This document shows, in pieces, positions 39,960-48,909 of a DNA stretch of 64,000 bases. The DNA is taken from contig JBBQEJ010000005.1 of assembly GCA_038320555.1 (NCBI GenBank), positions 10,558 to 74,557 of the forward strand. The letters are read 5' to 3'. The notes under the pieces were generated by a model. That model did not search any database. It was not told where the DNA came from and worked only from the letters and a program-made list of their open reading frames with translations. Numbering within the stretch: position 1 is the first letter of the stretch; each line of letters starts with the position of its first letter. Origin of the DNA: JALZOC01 sp038320555 (GTDB lineage: Bacteria > Acidobacteriota > Vicinamibacteria > Vicinamibacterales > 2-12-FULL-66-21). The translations under genes were made by a program, and so were the position numbers.

Positions 39960-41243
39960 ATCCCCCCGGCCGAGGACGATGGCGCTGTTCTTCGAGCCGA
40001 AGCCGAGGCAGTTGCACAGCGCCGCCTCGGGCTGGGCGGCGCGGCCCCGGTTCGGAATGAAATCAAGATCGCAGTCAGGATCGGGATGCGCGTGGTTGAT
40101 GGTTGGAGGGAGGAACCCGTCACGCATCGCGAGCGAGGCCGTCACGATTCCCGCAGCGCCGCTCGCCCCCTGGGGGTGTCCGATCATCGACTTCGTCGAC
40201 GAGCCCGGCACGCGATCGGCGAGCGGACCAAACAGACGCCGCACGCAGCGCGACTCGACGGTGTCATTCAGGACCGTCGACGTGCCATGAAAATTCACGT
40301 ATCCGATCTCTTCGATCCGGCGGCCCGATCGATCGATGGCCATCTGCATCGCGCGCACGATCTGCTCGCCGTCCGGATCCATCTGCACGCGATGATAGGC
40401 GTCGCACGTCGAGCCGTAGCCGTCAACCGTCGCGTAGATTCGGGCGCCCCGCGCCCGCGCGCGATCCTCGCGTTCGAGGACGAGCATCCACGCCCCTTCT
40501 CCCAGCACGAACCCGTCGCGGCCGCGCTCGAACGGCCGTGACGCCTCGGCCGGCCGATCGTTGTGGGCCGTCGAAACCGCGCGCATCTTGGAAAAGCCGA
40601 AGATCATGCCGGGTGTAACGCAGGCATCCGCGCCGCCTGACAGAATCACGTCCGCATCTCCCGCGCGGATGAGCGACGCGGCGTACGAGATCGCGTCAGT
40701 GGAGCTCGTGCAGCCCGTCGAGATTACATGGCTGATGCCGTGAAGCTCGAGCGCGATCGAGATCTCGCTCGACATCATGCCGACGATCGAGACGGGAATC
40801 GCATACGGCGTGACGCGTTTCCAGCCGTCGGTGAAGAACTCGCAGTATTGGCGCTCGGCGACGTCGATTCCGCCGGCGCCGCTCCCGACGAGCACGCCGG
40901 CGCCCGGTTCGTTCAGGCGCAGGCCGGCGTCGTGCCAGGCCTCCGTCGCAGCGATCACGGCAATGAGGGAGGCTTTCGAATACCGGCGGGGATCCGCACG
41001 GCCGTTCCGTTCGCTGCGTTCATCCGGCGCACGCTGTCCGATCGCGATGGCGTCGTCGATCGTGACGGCAGGCACCGGCGCCGCCACCGTGCAGGGATAC
41101 AGAGACGCGTCGAAGTCGACGATCGCGCGCGTGGCGCTGCAGCCGCTCCGCACGTGGCGCCAGAAGCAATCGCGACCGACGCCGAAAGGCGACACCACGC
41201 CGATGCCGGTGATGGCGACGCGCGGAATTCCTGAGCCAGCCAT
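39951..41243 (-). CDS. Beta-ketoacyl-ACP synthase II-like ketosynthase
   Basis: A 430-residue ketosynthase of the FabF fold, which performs decarboxylative Claisen condensation. The catalytic triad is complete by count: Cys178 in VISTGCTSSTDA, His319 in VNFHGTSTVLND and His356 in SMIGHPQGASG. Residues MMSSEISIALELHG and FERGRDGFVLGEGAWML are also typical. It is not next to acpP, fabG or fabD, so it is more likely part of a dedicated lipid or polyketide pathway with the downstream flavoprotein and ICMT-like gene than the housekeeping FabF. Short leader: TATTAT then AGAAGG directly before ATG 41243. Confidence 0.87.
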   Translation of the reverse strand: MAGSGIPRVAITGIGVVSPFGVGRDCFWRHVRSGCSATRAIVDFDASLYPCTVAAPVPAVTIDDAIAIGQRAPDERSERNGRADPRRYSKASLIAVIAATEAWHDAGLRLNEPGAGVLVGSGAGGIDVAERQYCEFFTDGWKRVTPYAIPVSIVGMMSSEISIALELHGISHVISTGCTSSTDAISYAASLIRAGDADVILSGGADACVTPGMIFGFSKMRAVSTAHNDRPAEASRPFERGRDGFVLGEGAWMLVLEREDRARARGARIYATVDGYGSTCDAYHRVQMDPDGEQIVRAMQMAIDRSGRRIEEIGYVNFHGTSTVLNDTVESRCVRRLFGPLADRVPGSSTKSMIGHPQGASGAAGIVTASLAMRDGFLPPTINHAHPDPDCDLDFIPNRGRAAQPEAALCNCLGFGSKNSAIVLGRGDRS

Positions 41244-41248
41244 CCTTC

Positions 41249-41255
41249 TATAATA
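41249..41255. promoter_or_regulatory. Shared bidirectional -10 element
   Basis: TATAATA reads TATAAT on the plus strand, 12 bases before ATG 41267, and TATTAT on the minus strand, six bases (AGAAGG) before ATG 41243. The two divergent genes are only 23 bp apart, so transcription in the two directions should exclude each other. Confidence 0.5.
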
Positions 41256-41266
41256 GCGGCCGCACG

Positions 41267-42088
41267 ATGGCCGGGCTTACATGGTTCGACCACGCGCGAT
41301 ACAATTCGAAAACCACGCCATACGGAATGGACGAGCGTCCCATCATCGGTTCCATGGAAAAAACGAGCCGCGCGGCAGTCATTTTCGCACCATCCCGTGG
41401 CGCCCTTATCACGGCTTTGGGCGGCGCCGCCGCTTTTGCCGCCTCCCTCGCCTACTTCCTCTATGCATACCTCGTGCGATTCGGGGTTACGACGGCCGAC
41501 ACCGCGATTTGGCGTCCCGCCCTGACCGATATCGCGCTCTTCAGCGCCTTCGCCCTTCACCATAGCCTCTTTGCGCGAACGCCGCTCAAGGCCTGGGTAC
41601 GGCGGGTCGCGCCGCCCTTGCTCGAACGCTCACTCTACACCTGGGTCGCCAGCGCGATGTTTGCAGGCGTCTGCTGGTGGTGGATGCCGGTTCACGGGGA
41701 ACTCTATCGACTCGAAGGCTATTGGCGATGGGTGGCGTGGAGCGTTCAAGCCGCAGGCGTCCTGCTGACCTTCCTGGGATCGCGCGCGCTTGATGTCCTG
41801 GAACTCGCGGGCGTCCGCGCCGTACTGACGGCACGTACCGCCCACGTTCCGCTCGAAACGTCAGGCGTCTTCGCTCTTGTTCGTCATCCGCTCTATTTCG
41901 GATGGGCGCTGTTCACGTTCGGCACACCGGATATGACCGCAACCCGCGCACTGTTCGCGGTCGTGAGTACCGGGTATCTCGCGCTCGCCATTCCGTGGGA
42001 AGAACGCGCACTGGTGACGACGTTTGGTCCCGAGTACGAGGCGTATCGGCGGACGACGCGATGGCGGATGTTGCCAGGCGTGTACTGA
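41267..42088 (+). CDS. ICMT/NnrU-like membrane methyltransferase family protein
   Basis: The 273-residue protein has about six spans and the C-terminal signature FALVRHPLYFGWALFTFG followed by WEERALVTTFGPEYEAYRRT, typical of ICMT/PEMT-fold membrane methyltransferases. It is not closely similar to the smaller ICMT-like protein at 38153. Divergent from the ketosynthase gene with a shared -10 box. ATG 41267 fits the promoter; ATGs at 41327 and 41354 would give shorter forms and cannot be excluded because residues 1-35 look weakly conserved. Confidence 0.72.
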   Translation: MAGLTWFDHARYNSKTTPYGMDERPIIGSMEKTSRAAVIFAPSRGALITALGGAAAFAASLAYFLYAYLVRFGVTTADTAIWRPALTDIALFSAFALHHSLFARTPLKAWVRRVAPPLLERSLYTWVASAMFAGVCWWWMPVHGELYRLEGYWRWVAWSVQAAGVLLTFLGSRALDVLELAGVRAVLTARTAHVPLETSGVFALVRHPLYFGWALFTFGTPDMTATRALFAVVSTGYLALAIPWEERALVTTFGPEYEAYRRTTRWRMLPGVY

Positions 42089-42211
42089 GGCGTGGAAACG
42101 TCACGCGGCGACGATCGACTGCTGCGGTTAGAGGTTGGAACCCCCGCCGGCCACTGCGCACAGACCCCAACACATCTCGCGCATATCATAAGGTACACTT
42201 TCAGATCAGCG

Positions 42212-43771
42212 ATGTTGCCGCGTATCGTTACCGTTGCGCTCTTCTGGTTCCTGACCTCCGGCGCCGTACCCCCTCTAGTGGCGCGTCTGCCGGCTCCCAT
42301 CGAGGACGCGATTCGTCACGTCACGGCGGCCGAGCTAAGGGCGTACGTCACGATCCTGGCGAGCGATCAGCTGTCGGGGCGTGGACTCGGAGACGCAGGA
42401 AATCGCGAGGCTGAGCGCTACATCACCGCTACGCTGCGCGACGGGAAAGTGCTGGCGGCGGCGCCCGATTACACGCAGCCCGTCGAGGTCTTTGAGCCTC
42501 GACTGGGAACCGACGGCCGGTTGACCATCACCAAATCGGACCGGCCATTTGCCGAGCTGGCTGTCGGCTCGGACCTGCTGCCGCTTCCCCTCTCGAGCGA
42601 CCAGACAGCGAGCGGACCGCTCCTCTTCGTCGGACACGGCATCTCCGCGCCCGAACTCGATCACGACGACTACGCGGGCATCGACGCCCGCGGCGCGATC
42701 GTCCTTGCGCTCGACGACGCGCCGGACGCGTTGCGCCGATCACTCCGTATCTCGAGCGAGGACCGGGGAGAAATCGCCGCGGTCGGCCGCAAGGCCGACG
42801 ATGCGCGCGCGCACGGCGCCGTTGGACTGATCGTGATCAGGTCGTATCTCGGAGATGCGCAGTACCTATGGCCCGAGCATCCGTCGGTCCGCGCCGCGAC
42901 ATATCGGCTCTATGCGCCCATGCGCGAGAAGCCGCTCGCCGTGGCCGCCATCTCCCAGCGTGCGGCAGGTTCAGTACGACAGGCGCTCGAGCGGCGGCAG
43001 TCACTGCACGCCACCTTGCGTCCCGGCGTGCTGGCGACGCCGATCGTCATGGACAACATCCTCGCCATCGTCGAAGGCCGGCGCGCCTCCGCTGAGATGG
43101 TCGTCGTCGGGGCGCACATGGATCATGACGGCATCGACGACATGGGACGGATTTACAACGGCGCGGACGACAACGCCTCAGGGACGGCAGCCGTGCTTGC
43201 GATGGCGTCCGCCTTCACGCACGCCGCGGCGGAGGGCGCTCGTCCCGCGCGCGCCGTCGTGTTCGCGCTCTGGAATGGCGAAGAGAAGGGCTCGCTCGGC
43301 GCTGAGTACTATGCCGGCCATCCGGTCCCGGGCCGCCGCGTCGTCGCCAACGTGAACCTGGACATGATCGGACGCGACGAGGACATTCCCAATCCGGACG
43401 ATCCCCGCTTCCGTGGCTTCGAGAAGACCGCCGCGTCACAGAATACGAACGTCGTACATCTTCTCGGCTACACGTATTCGCCGGACCTCGCCCGTATCGC
43501 CGGGATCGCAAACGAGACGATCCACCTGACGATCAAGCAGGACTACGACCACGACTCACAGAACCTCGTGCGCCGGTCGGACAACTGGCCGTTCCTGCAG
43601 CGCGGCGTGCCCGCCGTTTTCCTGACGACCGGACTCCATCCGGACTACCACACGCCGGACGACGATACCGTCCGGATTGATTTCGCGAAGCTCGAACGGA
43701 TTACGGCGCTGGCGTCGCGCATCGCCTGGATGGCTGCCGACGGTGATGCGCCGCGATTCAAGGGGCAATGA
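42212..43771 (+). CDS. Secreted M28-family metallopeptidase
   Basis: A 519-residue exported zinc peptidase: signal peptide to about residue 24, a PA-type inserted region (VGHGISAPELDHDDYAGIDA) and the M28 core from about 270 with ligands readable as VGAHMDHDG, NGADDNASGTAAVLAMA, FALWNGEEKGSLGAEYYA, NLDMIGRDED and GLHPDYHTPDDD. Likely a periplasmic aminopeptidase. ATG 42212 lies 12 bases after TACACT; the frame is open further upstream but that part lacks family similarity. The stop overlaps the start of lon (ATGA). Confidence 0.88.
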   Translation: MLPRIVTVALFWFLTSGAVPPLVARLPAPIEDAIRHVTAAELRAYVTILASDQLSGRGLGDAGNREAERYITATLRDGKVLAAAPDYTQPVEVFEPRLGTDGRLTITKSDRPFAELAVGSDLLPLPLSSDQTASGPLLFVGHGISAPELDHDDYAGIDARGAIVLALDDAPDALRRSLRISSEDRGEIAAVGRKADDARAHGAVGLIVIRSYLGDAQYLWPEHPSVRAATYRLYAPMREKPLAVAAISQRAAGSVRQALERRQSLHATLRPGVLATPIVMDNILAIVEGRRASAEMVVVGAHMDHDGIDDMGRIYNGADDNASGTAAVLAMASAFTHAAAEGARPARAVVFALWNGEEKGSLGAEYYAGHPVPGRRVVANVNLDMIGRDEDIPNPDDPRFRGFEKTAASQNTNVVHLLGYTYSPDLARIAGIANETIHLTIKQDYDHDSQNLVRRSDNWPFLQRGVPAVFLTTGLHPDYHTPDDDTVRIDFAKLERITALASRIAWMAADGDAPRFKGQ

Positions 43772-46134
43772 TGGCTGACGCTGAAGTTTCCACTCCCGCT
43801 CCCCAGACGCCCTCGCTCCCCTCGGAGCTGCCGGTTGTGCCGCTTCGAGAGACCGTCGTGCTGCCGATGACCGTCGCGCCGCTTGGCGTGGGGCGATCGA
43901 TTTCGGTAGAGGCGATCAACCGCGCGCTGGCCGGCGATCGGATGGTGCTGCTCCTGCTGCAGCGCGGGGAGGCGGATGAGCCCTCCCCCGACGATCTGCA
44001 CCGCGTGGGGACGGTCGCGATCATCCGCCAGATGGCCAAGGCGCCGACCGGCATGCGCGTGCTCGTCGAAGGTGTCGCCCGCGCACGCGCGGAGTTCCTC
44101 CAGAACGATCGCGGCTTCCTCCGAGCGCTGTTGAAGCCGCTTCCCGAAACGGCGGAACGATCGATCGATATCGACGCCCGGGTGCGGCGGCTGCAGGAGC
44201 TCGTGGACCGGGCGCTGTCGCTTGCAACCGGCTTGTCGCCCGACATCAAGACCCTCGTGATGAGCCTCGACGATCCGCTCCGGATCGCGTACCTCCTGGC
44301 CAGCCTGCTCGACATGAAAGCAGAGGACAAGCAGCGCCTTCTCGAGGAGAACAGCCTGACCGTGAAGCTGGACGCGGTCTCGATGGTACTGGCGCGTGAA
44401 ATCGAAGTCCTCGAGCTCAAGGGGCAGATCGAATCCAAGGCGGAGAAGGAAATGACCGACGCGCAGCGCCAATACGTGCTGCGCCAGCAGATGAAGGCCA
44501 TTCAAACCGAGCTGGGCGAAGGGGACGGCGAGACGGCGGAGCTCCGCAAGCGCGTCGCCGAGGCGAATCTCCCCGACTCGGTCGCGGCCATCGCGAACCG
44601 CGAAGTCGACCGCCTCGAGCGAATGACTCCGGCGTCGCCCGAGTACCAGATGATCCGCACGTACCTGGACTGGGTACTCGACGTGCCGTGGGACAAGCCG
44701 ACCGAGGACCGGCTGGATCCGATCGAGGCGCGTAAGGTCCTCGACATAGACCATTACGACCTCGACAAGGTCAAGGAACGCATCGTCGAGTACCTCGCGG
44801 TGCGGAAGCTCAAGGGGGACCTGAAGGGCCCGATCCTCTGCTTCGTGGGACCGCCGGGCGTCGGCAAGACGTCGCTCGGGCAGTCGATCGCGCGTTCGAT
44901 GAACCGGAAGTTCGTGCGTATCTCGCTCGGTGGCGTGCGCGACGAGGCGGAGATCCGCGGTCACCGGCGCACGTATATCGGATCGATGCCGGGCCGCATC
45001 GTGACGGCGCTCAAGTCGGTAGGATCGTCGAACCCTGTGCTGATGCTCGACGAGATCGACAAGATCTCGGTGGGCGTTCAGGGCGATCCGGCGGCGGCGC
45101 TGCTCGAAGTGCTCGACCCCGCGCAGAACCACGCCTTCCGCGATCACTATCTCGAGATTCCGATCGACCTGTCCCGTGTCCTCTTCATTGCAACAGCAAA
45201 TCAGCTCGGGACGATTCACCCGGCGCTGCTGGATCGGATGGAAATCATCACGCTCAGCGGCTACACGGAAGACGACAAGGTCCACATCGCGAAGATGTAC
45301 CTGATCCCTCGGCAGCGTGAGGAGCACGGCCTCAAGCCTGAACACCTGGAGATCACGGACGCCGCGCTGCGGCGCATCATCATGGAGTACACCCGCGAGG
45401 CGGGCGTGCGGTCGATCGAACGGCAGATTGGCACCATCGCGCGGAAGGTCGCGGCGCGCGTGACAACCGACGCCGCGCACAGCGCGATCGTCGACGCGCC
45501 ACAGGTGCCGGATTACCTCGGGCCGGCGCGATTCCGTTCGGAAGCCGCGTTCAGGACCTCGCGGCCCGGCGTCGCGACCGGCGTCGCCTGGACCGAAACG
45601 GGCGGAGACGTGCTCTTCATCGAAGCGGTCCTGCTGCCGGGCGGCTCCGGACACCTGACGCTGACCGGACAGCTCGGCAACGTCATGCAGGAGTCCGCGC
45701 GCGCCGCGCTCAGCCACGTCCGGCAACAGTCGGAAGCGCTCGGGATCAAGCCCGACATGCTGACCCGGCACGACGTTCATGTGCACGTGCCGGCGGGCGC
45801 CATTCCCAAGGACGGTCCGTCGGCGGGCGTCACGATCGCGACCGCCATCGTGTCGGCCGCGCGCGGCGAACCGGTGCAATCCGACGTGGCGATGACGGGG
45901 GAAATCACGCTGTCAGGTCTCGTGCTGCCCGTGGGGGGCATTCGTGAAAAAGCCCTCGCGGCGCGGCGCTACGGCATCAAGACCTTCATCCTGCCGGAAA
46001 TGAACGAGCAGGATCTGGCGGAGCTGCCGCCGGATGTGCGCCGTGAGATGACATTCGTGCCGGCGCGCACGCTCGAGGACGTGCTGAAGGTCGCGCTCCC
46101 CGGCGTGCCGGTTCCTGACGTGCCCGTCGCGTAG
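43768..46134 (+). CDS. lon: ATP-dependent Lon protease
   Basis: A 788-residue AAA+ serine protease that degrades misfolded and regulatory cytoplasmic proteins. N-terminal LON substrate domain (LPVVPLRETVVLPMTVAPLG), AAA+ module with Walker A GPPGVGKTS at about residue 361 and Walker B VLMLDEIDKIS, and C-terminal protease domain with the Ser-Lys dyad: Ser685 in PKDGPSAGVT and Lys728 in GIREKALAARR. Length normal (about 800). Starts at ATG 43768 overlapping the M28 stop; a second ATG follows at once. A 744-codon open frame on the other strand is an artefact of codon bias. Confidence 0.96.
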   Translation: MMADAEVSTPAPQTPSLPSELPVVPLRETVVLPMTVAPLGVGRSISVEAINRALAGDRMVLLLLQRGEADEPSPDDLHRVGTVAIIRQMAKAPTGMRVLVEGVARARAEFLQNDRGFLRALLKPLPETAERSIDIDARVRRLQELVDRALSLATGLSPDIKTLVMSLDDPLRIAYLLASLLDMKAEDKQRLLEENSLTVKLDAVSMVLAREIEVLELKGQIESKAEKEMTDAQRQYVLRQQMKAIQTELGEGDGETAELRKRVAEANLPDSVAAIANREVDRLERMTPASPEYQMIRTYLDWVLDVPWDKPTEDRLDPIEARKVLDIDHYDLDKVKERIVEYLAVRKLKGDLKGPILCFVGPPGVGKTSLGQSIARSMNRKFVRISLGGVRDEAEIRGHRRTYIGSMPGRIVTALKSVGSSNPVLMLDEIDKISVGVQGDPAAALLEVLDPAQNHAFRDHYLEIPIDLSRVLFIATANQLGTIHPALLDRMEIITLSGYTEDDKVHIAKMYLIPRQREEHGLKPEHLEITDAALRRIIMEYTREAGVRSIERQIGTIARKVAARVTTDAAHSAIVDAPQVPDYLGPARFRSEAAFRTSRPGVATGVAWTETGGDVLFIEAVLLPGGSGHLTLTGQLGNVMQESARAALSHVRQQSEALGIKPDMLTRHDVHVHVPAGAIPKDGPSAGVTIATAIVSAARGEPVQSDVAMTGEITLSGLVLPVGGIREKALAARRYGIKTFILPEMNEQDLAELPPDVRREMTFVPARTLEDVLKVALPGVPVPDVPVA

Positions 46135-46193
46135 AGGTGTTGACCCCCAGCAAACTTGGCGGAAATGAGACAACTTTTTCAGGTCAAGACCGT
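46135..46193. other. Possible remnant of an IS end after lon
   Basis: Directly after the lon stop the sequence GTGTTGACCCCCAGCAAACT, then GGCGGAAATGAGACAACTTT, TTCAGGTC resembles, from memory, terminal inverted repeats of some IS elements with TTGACCCCC ends. No transposase is present. Low confidence. Confidence 0.2.
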
Positions 46194-46269
46194 CCCCGCG
46201 TCAGCGGGGCGTTATCAAGGAATGCAATCTGGCGAGGCGGTGCCTCGACGGTCTGAGGCGCAGCCTCGC
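46194..46269. terminator. Two hairpins between lon and the glycosyltransferase gene
   Basis: CCCCGC-GTCA-GCGGGG (46194-46209) is a perfect hairpin; GCGAGGCGGTGCCTC (46232-46246) pairs, two mismatches, with GAGGCGCAGCCTCGC (46255-46269). The second ends 12 bases before the GTG start at 46282. Confidence 0.45.
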
Positions 46270-46281
46270 TAGCGCGGACTC

Positions 46282-47403
46282 GTGCCGTCCGTCTTCTTCT
46301 ACATCTCGGGCCACGGCTTCGGACACGCGGCGCGCGAGATGGCGGTGATCAACGCGCTCGGCGCCCTCCTGCCCGATCACGCGATCGTCGTCCGCTCCTC
46401 TGCGCCGCGGTGGCTCTTCGACCAGACGGTCCGTGTCCCCATCAAGTTGCTCGACGGGGAAACGGACACGGGCGTCGTTCAGCTCGACAGCCTTCGTCTT
46501 GACGAGCCGGCCACGATTGCGCGCGCGGCGGAGTTCTATCGAGCCCTGGCCGGCCGGGCAGCCGCAGAAGCGAGCGTGCTTCGCGAACACGAGGCCAGGC
46601 TGGTCATCTCCGACGCCCCTCCGCTCGGCTGCGCGGCGGCTTCCCTCGCCGGGATCCCGTCGGTGGTGCTGTCGAATTTCACGTGGGACTGGATTTACGA
46701 GGCGTACGACAAAGAGCTCGCGGCCACGCCGGATCTGCTTCCGGCGATCCGCGGCGCTTACGCAGAGGCCACCGAAGCGTGGCGGCTCCCCATGCACGGC
46801 GGGTTTGCCACCGTTCGCCGCATCCTCGATGTGCCATTTGTCGCGCGCCACGCGCGCGCAGATCGCACGGCTCGCGAGGTGCGGTCCGATCTGTCCCTTC
46901 CGCTCGACACGCCGCTTGCGCTCGTGTCTTTCGGCGGCTACGGTGTGGCGGGTCTCCGCCTTGCCGAGCTCGACTGCCTCGACGCCGCCGGCGTCGTCGT
47001 CACCGCCCCCGCCGGGCAGATTGCCTCGATCGACGGACCCGTTCTGCGTGTGGCCGAAGAGGACATCTCCCGTCACGGACTGCGGTACGCCGACCTGATC
47101 GCGGCGGTCGACGTCGTCGTTACGAAACCGGGCTACGGCATCATCGCGGACTCGGTCGCGAACCACACCGCGATGCTCTACACGTCGCGCGGCCGCTTCG
47201 CCGAGTACGACGTCATGGTCGCCGAGATGCCCCGATTCCTGCGCTGCGAGTACCTCGACCTCGAGTCGCTCCTCGCCGGCCGCTGGCGCGACGCGCTGAT
47301 TAGGCTGCTTCGTCAACCGCCTCCGCCGGAGCAGCCTCGAACCGATGGCGCCGAGGTCGTCGCGGATCTGATCGTCGAGAGACTTGCCGCTTTCCGCGGT
47401 TGA
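46282..47403 (+). CDS. Glycosyltransferase-like protein (MurG/UDP-GlcNAc transferase fold)
   Basis: The 373-residue protein begins VFFYISGHGFGHAAREMAVI, a glycine-rich GT-B N-terminal motif seen in a family of MurG-like glycosyltransferases, and has VVVTKPGYGIIADSVANH near residue 275, matching the nucleotide-sugar binding loop of GT28-type enzymes. Sugar and acceptor are unknown. Alternatives are a nucleotide-sugar-binding regulator. GTG 46282 is the only start close to the first conserved strand; there is no good ribosome site and a hairpin lies directly upstream. Confidence 0.75.
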   Translation: MPSVFFYISGHGFGHAAREMAVINALGALLPDHAIVVRSSAPRWLFDQTVRVPIKLLDGETDTGVVQLDSLRLDEPATIARAAEFYRALAGRAAAEASVLREHEARLVISDAPPLGCAAASLAGIPSVVLSNFTWDWIYEAYDKELAATPDLLPAIRGAYAEATEAWRLPMHGGFATVRRILDVPFVARHARADRTAREVRSDLSLPLDTPLALVSFGGYGVAGLRLAELDCLDAAGVVVTAPAGQIASIDGPVLRVAEEDISRHGLRYADLIAAVDVVVTKPGYGIIADSVANHTAMLYTSRGRFAEYDVMVAEMPRFLRCEYLDLESLLAGRWRDALIRLLRQPPPPEQPRTDGAEVVADLIVERLAAFRG

Positions 47404-47455
47404 AGCCAACGGAGTGAGCGGAGGGAGAGAGAGCACGTCGACCCCGTTAACTCTA

Positions 47456-47523
47456 GAGTGGCTGGTCTCTCGCGGAGATCGCCGAGCGATCTCGGCGCGA
47501 GAGGTTTTGAAACCATTCCAGTA
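47456..47523. repeat. Miniature of the long palindromic element
   Basis: GTCTCTCGCGGAGATCGCCG is followed at once by CGATCTCGGCGCGAGAGG, then TTTTGAAACCATTCCAGTAA. These are the outer arms and right end of the element at 677-909 and 37911-38130 with the inner 130 bp or so missing. It fills the gap before the M24 peptidase. Confidence 0.65.
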
Positions 47524-47531
47524 ACCGGAAG

Positions 47532-47537
47532 TAGAAT
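47532..47537 (+). promoter_or_regulatory. -10-like box upstream of the M24 peptidase
   Basis: TAGAAT ends 15 bases before ATG 47553, with CCGAGGTCT as a possible ribosome site in between. Confidence 0.3.
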
Positions 47538-47552
47538 CTGCCCGAGGTCTGA

Positions 47553-48851
47553 ATGATCAGTCGCCGTTCGTTTCTCTCCATGTCTGCCGGGTTCCCGGTG
47601 CTGGTAGCGCAAAGACGCGGCGGCGCGCAGGCGCAGCAGATGGACGAGGCGCTGCCGGCGTCGCTCGCCGCGCTGACGTCGATGCGAGACCAGGCACGGC
47701 CGATTACGAGCGACCAACGGCGCGCCCGCATCGAGAAGGCCCGGCGGCTGATGGCCCGGCAGAAGATCGACGCCCTCATCCTGTCTGGCAGCACGTCACT
47801 CGTCTACTTCACCAATATCCGCTGGGGCGGTGGCGAACGGTTGTTCGCCTGCATCATTCCCGGGAAGGGAGATCCCTTCTTCGTCTGCCCGGCCTTCGAG
47901 GAAGACCGCGCGCGCGAGCAGATCGCGCTCGGGCCGTTCGGCGGCGGGCGGGCGGATGTGCGCACGTGGAACGAGGACGAGAGTCCCTATACGCTCGTCG
48001 CGCAGGGCCTGAAGGATCGCGGCGTCGTCACCGGCACGGCAGGCGTCGAGGAAACGATGAAGTTCGTCTGGAGCGACGGCATTCGTTCGGCCGCTCCGCA
48101 GTTGCAGATCGTCAGCGGCACGCCGATCACCGCGGGCTGCCGCATGATCAAGGACGAGCACGAGCTCGAGCTCATGCGGCTCGCTTCGGCAGCCACGCTG
48201 AAAGTCTACGAGGCCGTGTATCGCGCGCTGCAGCCCGGCATGACGCAGACTCAGGTGTCGCGCCTGATTGACGCCGGGTATCGGCGCGTCGGCTTCCCCG
48301 GTGAGGCCAGCGTGCAGGTTGGCGAGTACACCGCGCTCCCCCACGGTTCCATCACGCCGCAAACCATTCGCGACGGCACGATCATCATGATCGACGACGG
48401 GTGCAGCGTCGAGGGCTACCAGTCCGACATCACGCGCACCTTCGTGCTCGGAAAGCCGACCCCGAAGATGAACACGGTCTTCGACGTCGTCAAACGGGCC
48501 CAGACCGCCGCGCTCCAGGCCGCGCGTCCCGGTGTACCGCTCGAGTCCATCGATGCAGCCGCGCGCAGAATCGTCACCGATGCGGGGTACGGCCCCGGCT
48601 TCACGTACTTCAGCCACCGCCTGGGGCACGGCATGGGGATGGACGGCCATGAATGGCCGTACCTCGTGAAGAACAACATGTTCGGATGGGACAAGGCGCT
48701 GACGGCACAGCCGGGCATGGTCTTCAGCGACGAACCGGGAATTTACATCCGCGGCGAGTTCGGCGTGCGTCTGGAAGACGACATGTATATCACCGGCGAC
48801 GGCGCGAAGCTGTTCACGCCGCAGTCGGAGTCGCTGGAGAAGCCGTTTTAG
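47553..48851 (+). CDS. M24-family (Xaa-Pro peptidase-like) protein with Tat signal
   Basis: The 432-residue protein starts MISRRSFLSMSAGFPVLVA, a twin-arginine signal peptide, so it is exported folded. It has the creatinase/prolidase N-terminal domain and the pita-bread metal site: DDGCSVEGYQSDITRTF (two Asp), SHRLGHGMGMDGHEWPYL (His), FSDEPGIYI (Glu) and GVRLEDDMYI (Glu), consistent with a dinuclear metal aminopeptidase such as Xaa-Pro dipeptidase; creatinase-like activity is less likely. ATG 47553 fits the Tat motif. Confidence 0.87.
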   Translation: MISRRSFLSMSAGFPVLVAQRRGGAQAQQMDEALPASLAALTSMRDQARPITSDQRRARIEKARRLMARQKIDALILSGSTSLVYFTNIRWGGGERLFACIIPGKGDPFFVCPAFEEDRAREQIALGPFGGGRADVRTWNEDESPYTLVAQGLKDRGVVTGTAGVEETMKFVWSDGIRSAAPQLQIVSGTPITAGCRMIKDEHELELMRLASAATLKVYEAVYRALQPGMTQTQVSRLIDAGYRRVGFPGEASVQVGEYTALPHGSITPQTIRDGTIIMIDDGCSVEGYQSDITRTFVLGKPTPKMNTVFDVVKRAQTAALQAARPGVPLESIDAAARRIVTDAGYGPGFTYFSHRLGHGMGMDGHEWPYLVKNNMFGWDKALTAQPGMVFSDEPGIYIRGEFGVRLEDDMYITGDGAKLFTPQSESLEKPF

Positions 48852-48909
48852 AATCTATGAATTGGCGAACTGGTCAATTCACCTAGTTCGATACTTCACT
48901 AATTCCCAA
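48852..48909. repeat. GAATTGGCGAACTGG-type spacer between convergent genes
   Basis: AATTGGCGAACTGGTCAATT, CACCTAGTTC, TTCACTAATTCCCAATT: interleaved inverted words around AATT. Related in style to 52255-52306. Confidence 0.45.

Noticed and set aside
43645..45879. 744-codon minus-strand open frame over lon
   Set aside because: Fully antisense to lon, which has complete motifs; product is His/Asp/Arg-rich with no recognisable fold.
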